Shown piece by piece: positions 1-9,930 of a stretch of 64,000 bases of DNA. The stretch's first letter is position 1; the number at the start of each line of letters is the position of its first letter. Source of the stretch: Diabrotica undecimpunctata (taxonomy: Eukaryota; Arthropoda; Insecta; Coleoptera; Chrysomelidae); the NCBI RefSeq assembly GCF_040954645.1, contig NC_092808.1, forward strand, positions 84,131,389 through 84,195,388, given 5' to 3'. The notes beneath the pieces are model-generated. The model saw only the letters and a program-made list of their open reading frames with translations, was not told the origin of the DNA and searched no databases. The translations under genes and the position numbers were made by a program.

Positions 1-1113
1 GACGTCAATCAAGATATATACGCATGTTTTATTGACTATAATAAAGTATTCGATAAAGTACGACATAAACAATTAATGAATGTCCTGAAATCAAAGAAGA
101 TTGACTACAACGACCTCAGGATCATATCAAATTTATGCTATAGACAGCGAGCAAAAGTACGTGTTAACGAACAGCTGTCAGAAGAAATTGAAATTAGATG
201 TGGAGTAAGACAGGGATGCGTATTTTCGCCAATTCTTTTTAATGCCTACTCCGAAGAGGTCCCGAAAAAAGCTCTTAAGGGTGAATCAGCTGGAATAAAG
301 GTAAATGGAGTTCCCATTAACAACATTAGATATGCCGACGACACTGTGATTGTAGCCGAAAACATTGAAGATCTTCAGAGACTGGTGACCACAATAGCAG
401 AGTATGGAAAAGAGTATGGTCTAACAATGAGTGTCAAGAAGACAAAATTTATAAGAATATCGAAAACTCAAAAAAATATCGAGAATCTTCTAATAAATGG
501 AACCAACGTCGAACAAGTGGACAAATATGCATACCTGGGAACAATGATTAACTTCACAAATAATTACAATCAGGAGATCAAAATAAGAATAGAAAAGGCT
601 AGAGCAAATTTCAACAAAATAAGAAAAGTGCTATGTACCAGGGATTTAAAACTGTAACTAAGAGTTAGGTTGGCGAGGTGCTATGTTTTTTCGAATTTAT
701 TTTATGGAATGGAATCTTGGACCTTGAATGCGACATTAATGAAAAAACTGGAATCATTTGAGCTGTGGGTATATAGAAGAATTCTGAAAATATCATGGAC
801 AGAACACGTCACAAACAAAGAGGTTCTGGGAAGGATAAACAAAGAAATGGAAATTTTAAATACAATAAAAACAAGAAAATTAGAATATTTCGGACATATT
901 ACACGTGGAGAGAAATACACCTTGCTCCAACTGATTATGCAGAGAAAGATCCAAGGAAAGAGAAGCATAGGGAGGCGTAAAATGTCATGGCTGCGCAACC
1001 TGAGAGAGTGGTACGAATGTTCATCGAATGAACTTTTCAGAGCAGCCGTCTCTTCGAAATTTTTTCGAATAGCTGTTATGATTGCCGACCTCCGCCGCGG
1101 AGACGGCACTTGA
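1..1113 (+). pseudogene. LINE reverse transcriptase relic, (GAA)n-tailed family, 3' half
   Basis: The frame is open from base 1, so the element continues off the left edge. It reads RT motif A (CFIDYNKVFDKV, bases 25-60), motif B (GVRQGCVFSPILF, about 202-240) and motif C (YADDTVIV, 331-354). The thumb and the conserved C-terminal block follow (ELWVYRRILKISWTEHV, then KLEYFGHI, SWLRNLREW and a final IADLRRGDGT). One in-frame TAA at 655-657 breaks the protein; the frame is the same on both sides, so this is a nonsense change, not a frameshift. Translation ends at TGA 1111-1113, at once followed by GAAGAA, the 3' tail. The enzyme would make cDNA by target-primed reverse transcription. Related C-termini with the same ending recur at 7.5, 10.6, 29.9, 31.4 and 37.1 kb. 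The clade (RTE-like) is inferred from motif style. Confidence 0.88.
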
Positions 1114-1120
1114 AGAAGAA

Positions 1121-1450
1121 CATTGTTTGTAGGATTTCAACATTAGTATAGGTAAATTTGTGATCTGTGTTGATGGAGTGTTCGACAACAGCGCATGTGT
1201 TTTTAATTTTATGGTAATCACGTTTGTGCTGGGTAATACGTTCACTTAACCATTGGCTTGTCTGCCCACATGTTATTGTACGGTTTGAAGAGGGCTGTAG
1301 TCTTATTAGTTAGATTATCAACGAAGGAAAATCTTTTATATGTAAATTTTTGTTAAGCATCTCTATCCAAGGGTCCATTATAATAGTGGAAGTTGTAAAT
1401 TAATTGTTTAAGGAGCGTCTTAGAATAACCGTTGTTAATAAATATCCTAA
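1121..1450 (-). pseudogene. Penelope-like element fragment (RT end joined to GIY-YIG endonuclease)
   Basis: Read on the minus strand, bases 1275 down to 1125 give a GIY-YIG-type end: CGQTSQWLSERITQHKRDYH, then CAVVEHSINTDHKFTYTNVE. This matches the C-terminal endonuclease of Penelope-like elements, where the canonical block is YIGQTSQWL and later EHSxNTxH. Further upstream (1440-1310) is the segment read LKQLIYN with FVDNLTNKTTALFKPYNN. About 90 codons seem deleted between the two blocks. Its inner part is nearly the reverse complement of 1518-1650, so the two fragments form a head-to-head pair. It abuts the (GAA)n tail of the LINE to the left. The family call rests on the GIY-YIG block. Confidence 0.7.
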
Positions 1451-1650
1451 GTAATGTGCTCTTACTATCACTTAGCTTTTTACCTTAATTACCTTACTAG
1501 CTTATTAACTTATTAACAAAGGTTATCCGAAGACATTCCTTAAACAATTAATTTACAACTCCCACTATTATGATGGACCATTGGACAGAGATGCTCCACA
1601 AAACTTTAAATATAAAAGATTGCCCTTTGTTGATAGTTCAGCAAATAAGA
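1310..1650. repeat. Inverted repeat made by the two Penelope-like fragments
   Basis: The reverse complement of 1310-1440 matches 1518-1650 with scattered mismatches; a shared core is AAACAATTAATTTACAAC. The centre lies near 1478. The spacer is about 60-70 bases of AT-rich sequence. Confidence 0.8.
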
Positions 1651-1845
1651 CTACGCACTCTTAAAACCATATAATAACATCAGAATTGGTAGATACAGCG
1701 GTATTAATAACAAAAGTCTGTTTTCTTGTGTTTAAGATAAGACACAAGTTATACCAATACAATCTATAAAATACCGTGTTTAGGCTGCTAAGGTTGCTAT
1801 ATTGGACAGACAAGCCAATGGTACAACAACGTATTACCTAGCAAA
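1509..1845 (+). pseudogene. Penelope-like element fragment, second copy, opposite orientation
   Basis: The plus strand carries KTFLKQLIYNSHYYDGPLDR near 1530-1590, then a degraded PYNNIRIGRYSGINNKS block near 1662-1715. The GIY-YIG signature CYIGQTSQW follows at about 1793-1820, preceded by a decayed IPCLGC. Tyrosine, isoleucine and glycine of the motif are all present. Several stops and frameshifts interrupt the reading. The copy keeps sequence between the RT end and the endonuclease that its inverted partner at 1121-1450 has lost. In the known family this domain nicks DNA to prime reverse transcription. Confidence 0.7.
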
Positions 1846-2349
1846 AAAGTTCTTTTTCTTCTTCCTCTTTGTAGTTCTGAAACTACTTGTGTTCGGAAGA
1901 GATTCAAAATTCTATAAGTAAAGAAAAAGAAATTATATAAGATTTGTACGAGACACCCAGTCGAAGCGAAAAAACTTTTGAGCCCAAAGAGTGCTATTGT
2001 TATTTTAAAATGAGTCGGAGATTTAATTTGTGGAGAGAATCTGAACGAGTGCTGTTTTTCGTAACAGTTTTGGAAGAAGAAAGCAGAGAAACACATGTTG
2101 GAGAATTTAGACAGCTTTGTGGAACCACAATCAGGAGAATTAATGGGTGTTCGTCATAAAACATCGCGGAGATTTTATTAAGGATCAGTCAAATTATTTG
2201 TGACACAGGAGGTTTTACTGTTTTAAATATGTTTTGAGACCCATATGAAGTCGCAGTTATTGAGACACAAATTCTTTATCTATAAATTCTTAGAGTTATA
2301 AATTAATTGATTTGTAAATTAGAGTTTCACAGGTAAAAATAAAAGTAGT
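1846..2349. other. No recognisable gene
   Basis: A short open frame at 1944-2159 has no recognisable motif. The start and left terminal repeat of the following Tc1-like element should lie in this stretch, but I could not define them. Confidence 0.5.
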
Positions 2350-3309
2350 ATGCGACAAACTCAAGTTGCTGACCAGCTGGGTGTCTCCCAAAGCGTCGTA
2401 AGTCATTTGGTGCGTCGGTTTAGAGACACTGGGAGTCCAGCCGAGGAACATCCAGGACGTGGTCGCTCTACAACCGTCGCTTAAGACCGAAATTTAAATT
2501 TAAATGCCAGAAGGCAGCCAGCAATCACAGCACCCGAGCTGGTTAATGAATTACAGCTTGCACATAATGTAACAATTAGCAGCAGTACTGGGAGGAATCG
2601 TCTCCATGAAGCCAATCTTCATAGTCGGCCGACCACTGAGATGTCCACCTCTATCTAAAGGCAATCGCGTTGCAAGATTAACCTGGTGTCAAGAGTTTCT
2701 GAATTAGACTGACAATGACTGGGCCACAGTTTTGTTTAGTGACGAGTCTAGATATGGATTTCATCCAGATTCTCGTCGAACAAGAGTTTGGAGACAACCC
2801 GGAAATGGAGAACGATTACGACATCTTCAAGAAGTATATGCATGCAGAGGTGGTACATTAATGGTATGGGGCGAAATCATGATTGGCGGAAGAACTGGCC
2901 TCATTTTCCCACGTGGCTTCCTCACAAGTCAGCAATATTTGGACAATATCTTGAACCTGTTGTGCACCCGTTTGCTGCTGATGTTGGAAAAAATTTTTAC
3001 TTTATGCATGATAACGCTCGACCACATGTTGCGCATATTGTAACAAACTGGTTGGATAACGAGGGTATTGATGTATTGCCGTGGCCAGCAGAATCACCGG
3101 ACTTGAATCCCATTGAGCATGTATGGGACATGCTTCAACAAAAAATTACTCCACATATGGGCAATATCTACAATGAGTTTCAATTAAAAGAGCTTCTGAG
3201 ATAACAATGGACACAACTACCTAAAGTACACATTAACAATGTGATTCGGAGTATGAACAGTAGATGTAGAGCTGTAATAAACCAACGTGGTGGCCATACT
3301 TTATTTTAA
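2350..3309 (+). pseudogene. Tc1-like transposase relic (DD34E)
   Basis: The reading starts inside the N-terminal paired-type helix-turn-helix (MRQTQVADQLGVSQSVVSHL); the usual first 30 or so residues are missing. The catalytic domain shows D1 in FSDESRY (2741-2743), D2 in FMHDNARPH (3010-3012) and E in LNPIEHVWD (3115-3117), with 34 residues between D2 and E. That spacing is diagnostic of Tc1-type enzymes, which cut and paste at TA. Damage includes an early TAA near 2482, a stop near 2656, a stop at 2704, a frameshift near 2950 between D1 and D2, and a TAA after ELLR at 3202-3204. The tail then reads to RGGHTLF and TAA at 3307-3309. Terminal inverted repeats were not found with confidence. 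Confidence 0.9.
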
Positions 3310-3532
3310 GTTTATATTTCGTATTTTTGACATATTATGGTGGTATGTGAAACATAGGTGATTTGCAATATATTTTTTTTACTCCAATTTTCTGTTTACT
3401 GTTTTTTTGCAATTTATGGTTTTTGTCATATTAAACAACAATTTAAACTACAAATTTTGTATTACTTTTTTTAAGTTGATTACAGATAAACAAAATACGT
3501 CTATTTATACAAATATACTTAGACTCTTGCGT

Positions 3533-3534
<2 letters not shown>

Positions 3535-3574
<40 letters not shown>
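3535..3574. repeat. (TA)20 microsatellite
   Basis: An uninterrupted TA run of 40 bases lies between GCGTTG and ACCATTC. Confidence 0.97.
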
Positions 3575-3575
<1 letters not shown>

Positions 3576-4530
3576 CCATTCTGGATTGGAAATGAAAAGC
3601 AAATATTAACCACAAAGTTTTTTTTTGAACTATCAATTTGTAATAAAAATATTTTCCATCAGAAAAACTATAAAATTTCCTTTTTATATTTCCTATCTTA
3701 CTTTCAAATTACTTACTAAGATTTTAAAATCAAGTTCGGACTAAACTAAAATTGTAGCTTAAATGCAACTATATAAAACTACGATATTCCCTTGTAGAAA
3801 ACACAAACTACATCCAAGGTTTTCATAGGGGAAATACTAAGGTGTCTAACTTTGGTATTTATATAACCAAACTTAGATTTAAAGTTTAAAATTTAAATTC
3901 CTGATCAAGTATATCTCTTATATACATTTATTTAATTAAGACATATGTTTATATAGACAAATTAAATTTTGAAGTCTGTTTTTATATAATTATTTAATAT
4001 TATAAAAATCTTTTTGGAGAAATTATTTTTCCTATTTTGTTTTATTTATTCCTATTTTTTATTAATTATTTATTTTACTTTATTTTATTAATCTCTACTT
4101 TAAAATGCATAGCTCATTTATAAGATAGTTTTATTAATTTATCTATAAACCTGGTTTAAACCTAGATTATTCATTTTATAAAATGGTGCTATGACCTTAC
4201 AAAATGTATGCCGCCATTTTTTGGTGTTTTCCTTTTTAATATTATAATATATTATATTAAATTATTATTTTTATATTATCTATATTATATTATAATATTA
4301 TAAAAAATATCTTTAAAATTGTATTAGGTAATAAACGATTCTAGGAAAGAAGTCTAAATCTTTTACACAAGAAATCTTTCAGGTCTCAATGTGGAGAGGT
4401 CCACGAGTCCAGACGACTACTTTGAAAACTTTATTTTTTTTTGTTTTAATTAATTTGTGCTTAATGAAACTAATTAGATTATGAACTGGGATTAAATTGG
4501 TATACTTAATATAGTACTTATAAGGTGCAT
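3575..4530. other. AT-rich DNA, nothing recognised
   Basis: Both strands were scanned for transposase, RT and gag motifs without a hit. The stretch is dominated by A/T runs. Confidence 0.5.
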
Positions 4531-4705
4531 CTTCTTCTTCTTCTTATTTTTATGTAGACATGACTCTGCGTCTGTTTTTCAATGTGCCTTCAGTAAGTTG
4601 TAGTTCCATCATTTTCGTGGTCTTCCTACTGATTGTCTTCTGTCGGGAACTGTCTGTTGCCGTCTTTACTTCTCTATACACTAAGCTATGGAACATAAAA
4701 GAATC
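4531..4705 (-). pseudogene. LINE 3' end with (GAA)n tail, 5'-truncated
   Basis: On the minus strand the C-terminus reads RQSVGRPRKWWNYNLLKAHW, then KTDAESCLHKNKKKKKM. The last lysines come from the (GAA)5 tail at 4531-4545 on the complementary strand. The GRPxKWWN block resembles the C-terminal region of insect LINEs such as the GRPPTRWTDDL block at 46.6 kb. Only about 50 codons remain, so the clade cannot be settled. A plus-strand open frame over the same bases is its shadow. Confidence 0.5.
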
Positions 4706-5954
4706 ATTTCAACTAATGCACGAATACTTTGTTCTTATATTATTTATAGTGATTTAATATGGCAGACGGGATATGTTTGTAAAATTATTTTAAATGAGCT
4801 TACATGATAAGTAACATATACTATTTATAAAGCACAACGTAGGAAGAATGCCAACGAGGAAGTCAAAATAAAAATACAGATCCAGACAAACGAAACGCTA
4901 AATATACAAAACTCTGATAAGATCACTCTTTATATATGAATTAGAAAGGAGGACACTGTCAAAAATTAATCAGGGAATACTTGCTGGCTTTGAACAAAAA
5001 ATATTTACACAGAGGAGAAAATATTAATATAATATATGGCATAGATGTTATTATTTTTAACTATAGACATAACTTGACACCATAAAATTTGTAAATGTTG
5101 GAATTTATCTTGGAGGGTCATGTTGAACGAATGCACGAGGACGTAGTATCAAACAAATTATAATACAAACAGCAGTTGAAAAAGGATCAAAAGCAAGACC
5201 TTTAATACTAAATTACAGTTTATCTGACATGCGTAAAAACCTTAAAAATTATCAACTCGAAAATTAGTCTAAGAAAAAAATCAGGAGAAAAATTCTGGCC
5301 AAAAAAATCTTAATAGTATATAGATTGTTACTTATGGTATGTTTCTCTACAACAATAAGATCTGGTATTCTTTATTGCACTCTTTGGTTACTTATTTTCT
5401 TTTATTTTTTATTTTCTCTATGCCTAATTCGTATGTTCTTTAGATTTTTTTTTTTTTGAGAATGTAAAGAGAGTATAGCATTTTGCTCATTTTATATTGC
5501 TAATTTCTCAACGAAATACCGAAGTTTGGCGTCGATCGAGAATTTTGATATATCGAAATTTTTCACAACTAATTAAGTTTTATTCTTTGATAGTTTTATT
5601 CCCCTATTAGTTTCTTAGGGCAGGTAATTTAATCAAGACTCCAACGATACTCTTAGAGTAAACCGATCGAGGTTTTTTGATTTAAATTATTTTTTTTTTT
5701 TTATATTATGCGTTATATTTTTATAAAGGCTAAATAAAAGAGTATAAATTCATATCTGTTTGTTTGCTTTATGTTGTGCTTTATTTTGCTGTTTTTATTC
5801 TTATGTACTTAGAATTTAAATATGAGCTTACTCATATGGAAATTTCAGTAACTAAATGATGACCGGGTGATCAATTCTTTCATCTGTATAGTTATTAAGG
5901 TTTTTTCGTGATATTGCTATTTGTGATATTTACATTCCTTTTAAAATTACATTT
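4706..5954. other. AT-rich DNA, nothing recognised
   Basis: No open frame or motif of any element could be supported here. Confidence 0.5.
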
Positions 5955-6046
5955 TTAATTAACTATAATAATTGTGGCTTAATCCCATTTAAGCATAATA
6001 TTTAAATTAAACACGCCACAAGAAAGTAGTTTCAGAACCATTGTTA
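5955..6046 (+). repeat. Dispersed repeat X, partial copy
   Basis: It shares AATTGTGGCTTAATCCCAT and then CCACAAGAAAGTAGTTTCAG with copies at 42,110-42,245 and 56,890-57,126. This copy lacks the leading block that contains TTGAAACGTCAATAAACG. Confidence 0.75.
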
Positions 6047-6209
6047 AAATTGTTTTGTTATTATTGGTGTAAGTAGAGAGCCTAATAAACGGAAAACGGA
6101 AGTTTGTTGTTTTCATCTAAATAATAAACAAACCAACAAATAGCCCTCCATTAACTTTATAACAGACTACTGACCCTTCGGTACAAGGGTGATACTTTGA
6201 TACACGTAC

Positions 6210-6228
6210 GAACGGGTTGGGTCTGAGA
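6210..6228 (+). repeat. 19-bp direct repeat flanking the first piggyBac relic, left copy
   Basis: The 19 bases GAACGGGTTGGGTCTGAGA are identical to 8303-8321 and in the same orientation. The two copies bracket the transposase relic. Confidence 0.9.
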
Positions 6229-6409
6229 ATCCCAAAAATTAAACGAAGAATTTTTTATTTTAAATTTTGTAACAACATGTTTGCGTTGCATATATTAGAA
6301 CTACTACTTAAGACAACTTACATACATTAAAAGAAAATGAACTTCTATTATAATACTAAAACTAGAAATATAAAAGAAATTATGTTTAAAATGTTTAAAA
6401 AACACCTTG

Positions 6410-8294
6410 TACATATATAACTTATGCAGTATTTTATTAGTGTATATGCAACAAACAGGTACGGTATGTTCCAAGTAAATAATTTTTTTACAATAGTGAA
6501 ACATTTATCGAGTTTTACGATCTCTACAAAAAGCACAACGCCTCCTTTTATTTTGCAATTCCACAGTTGCTTGTACTGGTCCAACACCACTGAGTTTAGC
6601 GGCAAGCTCTCTTATATCTCGTGACAAATGAGAAGATTAAGCTCTTTTTTTTATATTGTCCATTACTAACTGAAGACCTAGTTCTTTAAAAAAAATCTTC
6701 ATCTTTTGCTTGTTTTTAGATCCAGTTTGTTAGTTCTCTGTATCACAAATGCATTTATTGCAGCAACATCAAGCAATCCATAAAAGATGACCATGGGCCA
6801 ACGTTTTATATTTCTTGCGACAGTATAGCAACCTCGAAGATGATCAACCGTGTCCACACCACCTTTCGTAGAGTTATAGAACGTTATTACTTCAGGTTTA
6901 CTTTCGTCACCCGTTGTCGGATCAATTTGGTCATCATGGTGTAGGGTTGACAAGGTTTTGGTATATAGGACAATATCGTCATATCTTTTCTAAATCCAAA
7001 CATAGTTGATTTTGTCGGTCTATTTTTCAATAAAAATTCGGTTGAAATATGCCTTTTGTTTTTCTGTAGTGTGCCTACAATTGTTAGACTATGATTTGTC
7101 AGTAAGTTTTGTGCGACTTCAATTGATGTAAACCAGTTAGACATTACGGTTGGATTTGGAGATTGGTTTGCAAAGCCGCTCAACCACATTGTAGGCTGCA
7201 GAACTGATAGAATATGGACCTGGTGGTTGTATACCGGCATAGACTTCTAATTGATAAGTATAGAAAGTTCGAGAATCCACCAAAGAATATACCTTCAGAC
7301 CGTAACGGTTCGGTTTGTTTGGAAGGTATATTCTAAAACTACAGCTACGTCTAAAGCCTAAAAGCATATCATCGATAGTGACATATTGGCCAATGGTATA
7401 ATATTTTTGAAAATTTTCAACTACATCCTTGAATACGACTCTAACTGCTGCCAGTTTGTCTACTTGTTTCCGTTCGTCCTTTGTACGAATATCATCTAGG
7501 CGTAAGCACTTCAATAGCTGTAATGATTACCAACCTCCTTAGAGGAGACGGTACCTAAAGAAGAAGAAGAAGAAGTAAGCACTTCATAAAAAATCTAAAT
7601 CTGCGTAGAGCCATCGTTGCCATAAATATATCAATGCATGTACCAATTTTTTTCCCAAAACTAAAAAATTGATGTTCTACCTCCACGGTAAACTCCAGCT
7701 AAGTAAATCAGGCCAATCAGAGCTGAGTTCACATATATTTGTTAGCCTCGCATCAGAACTGTCTTTATATCTCACGGACACACGCTCGATATATACATTA
7801 GTACATTTAGTACATTCAACAATATGTTTTATAATTTTGTCATTAATAAACAGTTTCCAGCATTCTTTCTCAGTTGTGCAACTTTGCGTTTAACAAATAA
7901 CTCCAGGAAGTTTTGTAATGATATTATCTCGTCTAGTTCTAACATTTCGTGATCCGCATGTCTTATTTCATTTTATTCCATTGGATCAATATTTGGTATT
8001 GTAATAAAGGTGTTGTTTTGACCCACCTTATGGAATACATTCTTGTAAGTTTAGTTCGGTGTCTGATAAATTGAATTCAGACTTTGAGTTATGATTACCA
8101 CCTTTATTTTTTAATTTTCCAACAATAGACTCATCGGAATCTAAATCTTCATAATTTTCTTCCTCGTCGGTTGCAACTTTCTCGTAGAGACATTGCAAAC
8201 GTTTTACCTCTCCCTCGTAAGAATACATTATTTTGCTAAGCTCTAAAAACAATGCACTGCAAATTTTGTATTGTACTTTCATTAAAAAATACAT
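6410..8294 (-). pseudogene. piggyBac-like transposase relic 1
   Basis: Read from 8294 downward, it starts with an acidic N-terminus (DEEENYEDLDSDES). A WKLFINDKIIKHIVE block follows, then KCLRLDD at 7514-7490. The catalytic core shows YYTIGQYVTIDDMLLGFRR, then KPNRYGLKVYSLVDSRTFY, then NWFTSIEVAQNLL, and later EVITFYNSTKGGVDTVDHL with RRCAFCRDRKT near the C-terminus (cysteine-rich domain, about 6550-6420). These are the piggyBac signature blocks; the family excises precisely from TTAA. There are at least three frameshifts and several stops. At 7140 the conserved acidic residue before NWFTS is lost by a small deletion (relic 2 reads GDNWFTS). A 61-bp LINE tail interrupts it at 7514-7574. Confidence 0.9.
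7514..7574 (+). mobile_element. 61-bp solo LINE 3' tail inserted in piggyBac relic 1
   Basis: The plus strand reads VMITNLLRGDGT, stop, then (GAA)n: exactly the C-terminus and tail of the LINE family seen at 1-1120. It is flanked by a perfect 12-bp target-site duplication, GTAAGCACTTCA, at 7502-7513 and 7575-7586. Removing the insert and one duplication rejoins FRFFMKCL to RLDDIRTK of the piggyBac protein. It is an extreme 5' truncation, and it postdates the piggyBac copy. Confidence 0.92.
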
Positions 8295-8302
8295 ATATTA
8301 AG

Positions 8303-8321
8303 GAACGGGTTGGGTCTGAGA
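8303..8321 (+). repeat. 19-bp direct repeat flanking the first piggyBac relic, right copy
   Basis: It is identical to 6210-6228. A TTAA lies immediately to its left at 8298-8301, which is the target tetranucleotide of piggyBac elements. Confidence 0.9.
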
Positions 8322-8369
8322 GAACAAAAACAGATATAACATCGACACTATCGCTTCAATACGCATTAG

Positions 8370-9290
8370 TAACTGAGGGATTATAGCTGGCCATGTCGTC
8401 GAAAGGTACCTAGACCGCCACGACCGTACTTAGACTCGCTGACCGAATAGACATATTAGAAAAACTGAATGGGCCCGACAGAGTCAACCCGTGCACCGCA
8501 GGGTTATTACTAAAATACCTTAGAGTAACTCTTGATAGAACCTTAAGCTTTAAATAAAACGTATAAAGAACAGCAGCAAACTAAAAATGCTATGTAATGG
8601 ATAATCTAAAAGTTATGTGGCACCACATCGTGGTTTTTTATCCTACATACTCATATCATTCACTCTCGAATTTGTATACTCGGTAGCTGAAAATACTTCC
8701 TTGGTATGGCAAAATAGCAAACACTCCAAAATTTTTAACATTTATTTAAACTAGACAATCCTAATAATCTAATGTAAAATTAGATTAACACTCAACTATT
8801 GGCCTTTTATTCAAAGTCATATCCTACTGCCGAAACTACGAAATACAGAGACTATAGAGATATTCAGATTAACCACCCACTACCCATCCACCATAAGCTT
8901 GATTTGAAAATGAATAAACTAATGAATAAAATGCTCTATTGTTAAAGGCCACGTTTTTGCATCATGAACATTTCAGTCTAACTAGTCAACGCCTGGATAA
9001 GCCACTATAAGAAGAAAAGCCCTTACACCTGAGTGTGACTCTGGTGCAAAATGGCAGATGTTCGTCATATTATTGGAAAATGTCTTTAAGGGCGGTCCCG
9101 TGAAATTTTTGATGAGTTTTTAAATGGCACCAAAAGTGTTTTAAGTATATTACATTAATACATTAGATGTTTATTTGTAATATTTCATTTAACGTTTTCT
9201 ACGCCTAAGCATTTTAATGCGTATTTTCTTATTTATATTACTTCATTATATGTTCTTATTGGATGCCATATGCTAAATAAATAAATAAGT
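8370..9290 (+). pseudogene. Jockey-like LINE relic, C-terminal RT part and 3' end
   Basis: The block KYLRVTLDRTLSFK (about 8510-8553) is the Jockey-type hallmark KYLGVTLDRTLSF. Upstream is a decayed LNGPDRVNPC. Downstream, remnants run to a cysteine-rich end, ECDSGAKWQMFVILLENVF, which aligns with the C-terminal CxCG...C block of Jockey elements. The 3' end is ATGCTAAATAAATAAATAAG, a TAAA-type tail near 9270-9290. Most of the RT palm is absent and stops are frequent. It lies directly right of the 19-bp repeat. Confidence 0.7.
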
Positions 9291-9930
9291 TTGTATTATC
9301 AATCAATGATATTAATAGTTAAATATGGATATTTTGTACCACGTGGGCATCCTGAACAAGAATTAGAGCAACTTTTGTCTAATTTAAACATCAAACCATC
9401 TTTGACAACAGTTAGAAAATCCAAATGTACCTAAATTCACATCCAAAACGCAAGCAGTAGTTTTTCCTGCGCTGGAATATACAAAGTTCTAGCAATATGT
9501 GTTGGCAGTTTGCAGTGATGTAATGCTCTCAAAAAATGTTATATTCTTATCCCAAATGCCCAATGGCCGGCACTTGTATTTATCTATAAAGCCAAACTTA
9601 AGTTAACAACTTTATACAAATCAACAAAGGAATATTAATTGTAAACAACCAATAAATCCAGGCCCATAAATTACTGTCACCAAATGAAAGAATATAGATC
9701 TATGTTTATGTTTCTGTTTGAAGATTAACTCTAAACTACTATCGTGAAGTCAAATTTGACCCCAGGACTTGAAATTCCGTGCGCCATTGGAATACAATAA
9801 GGCAAACGACCTTGTTATTGCATGTATTCTCCCAAGTAAGTACGTGGTTTAGCATGTCGCTTAGTAGCAAGCGATCAGTCGCATAGTGCACACGTGCTGC
9901 AAAGTGACAATATTTTTGACTTTCTCGAAT
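9291..9930. other. Flank of piggyBac relic 2; no gene recognised
   Basis: The reading KYGYFVPRGHPEQELEQLL near 9325-9380 is open for about 35 codons but matches nothing I know. A 12-bp palindrome GTCAAATTTGAC lies near 9749. The 5' end of the following element probably lies here. Confidence 0.4.

Noticed and set aside
702..1109. Minus-strand open frame of 135 codons
   Set aside because: It is the antisense of the LINE C-terminus; the plus strand has clear motifs.
2100..3400. Terminal inverted repeats of the first Tc1-like relic
   Set aside because: GTTTCAC near 2322 and GTGAAAC near 3347 are complementary but too short and not extended.
4560..4757. Plus-strand 65-codon hydrophobic frame
   Set aside because: The minus strand over these bases reads a LINE C-terminus with its (GAA)n tail.
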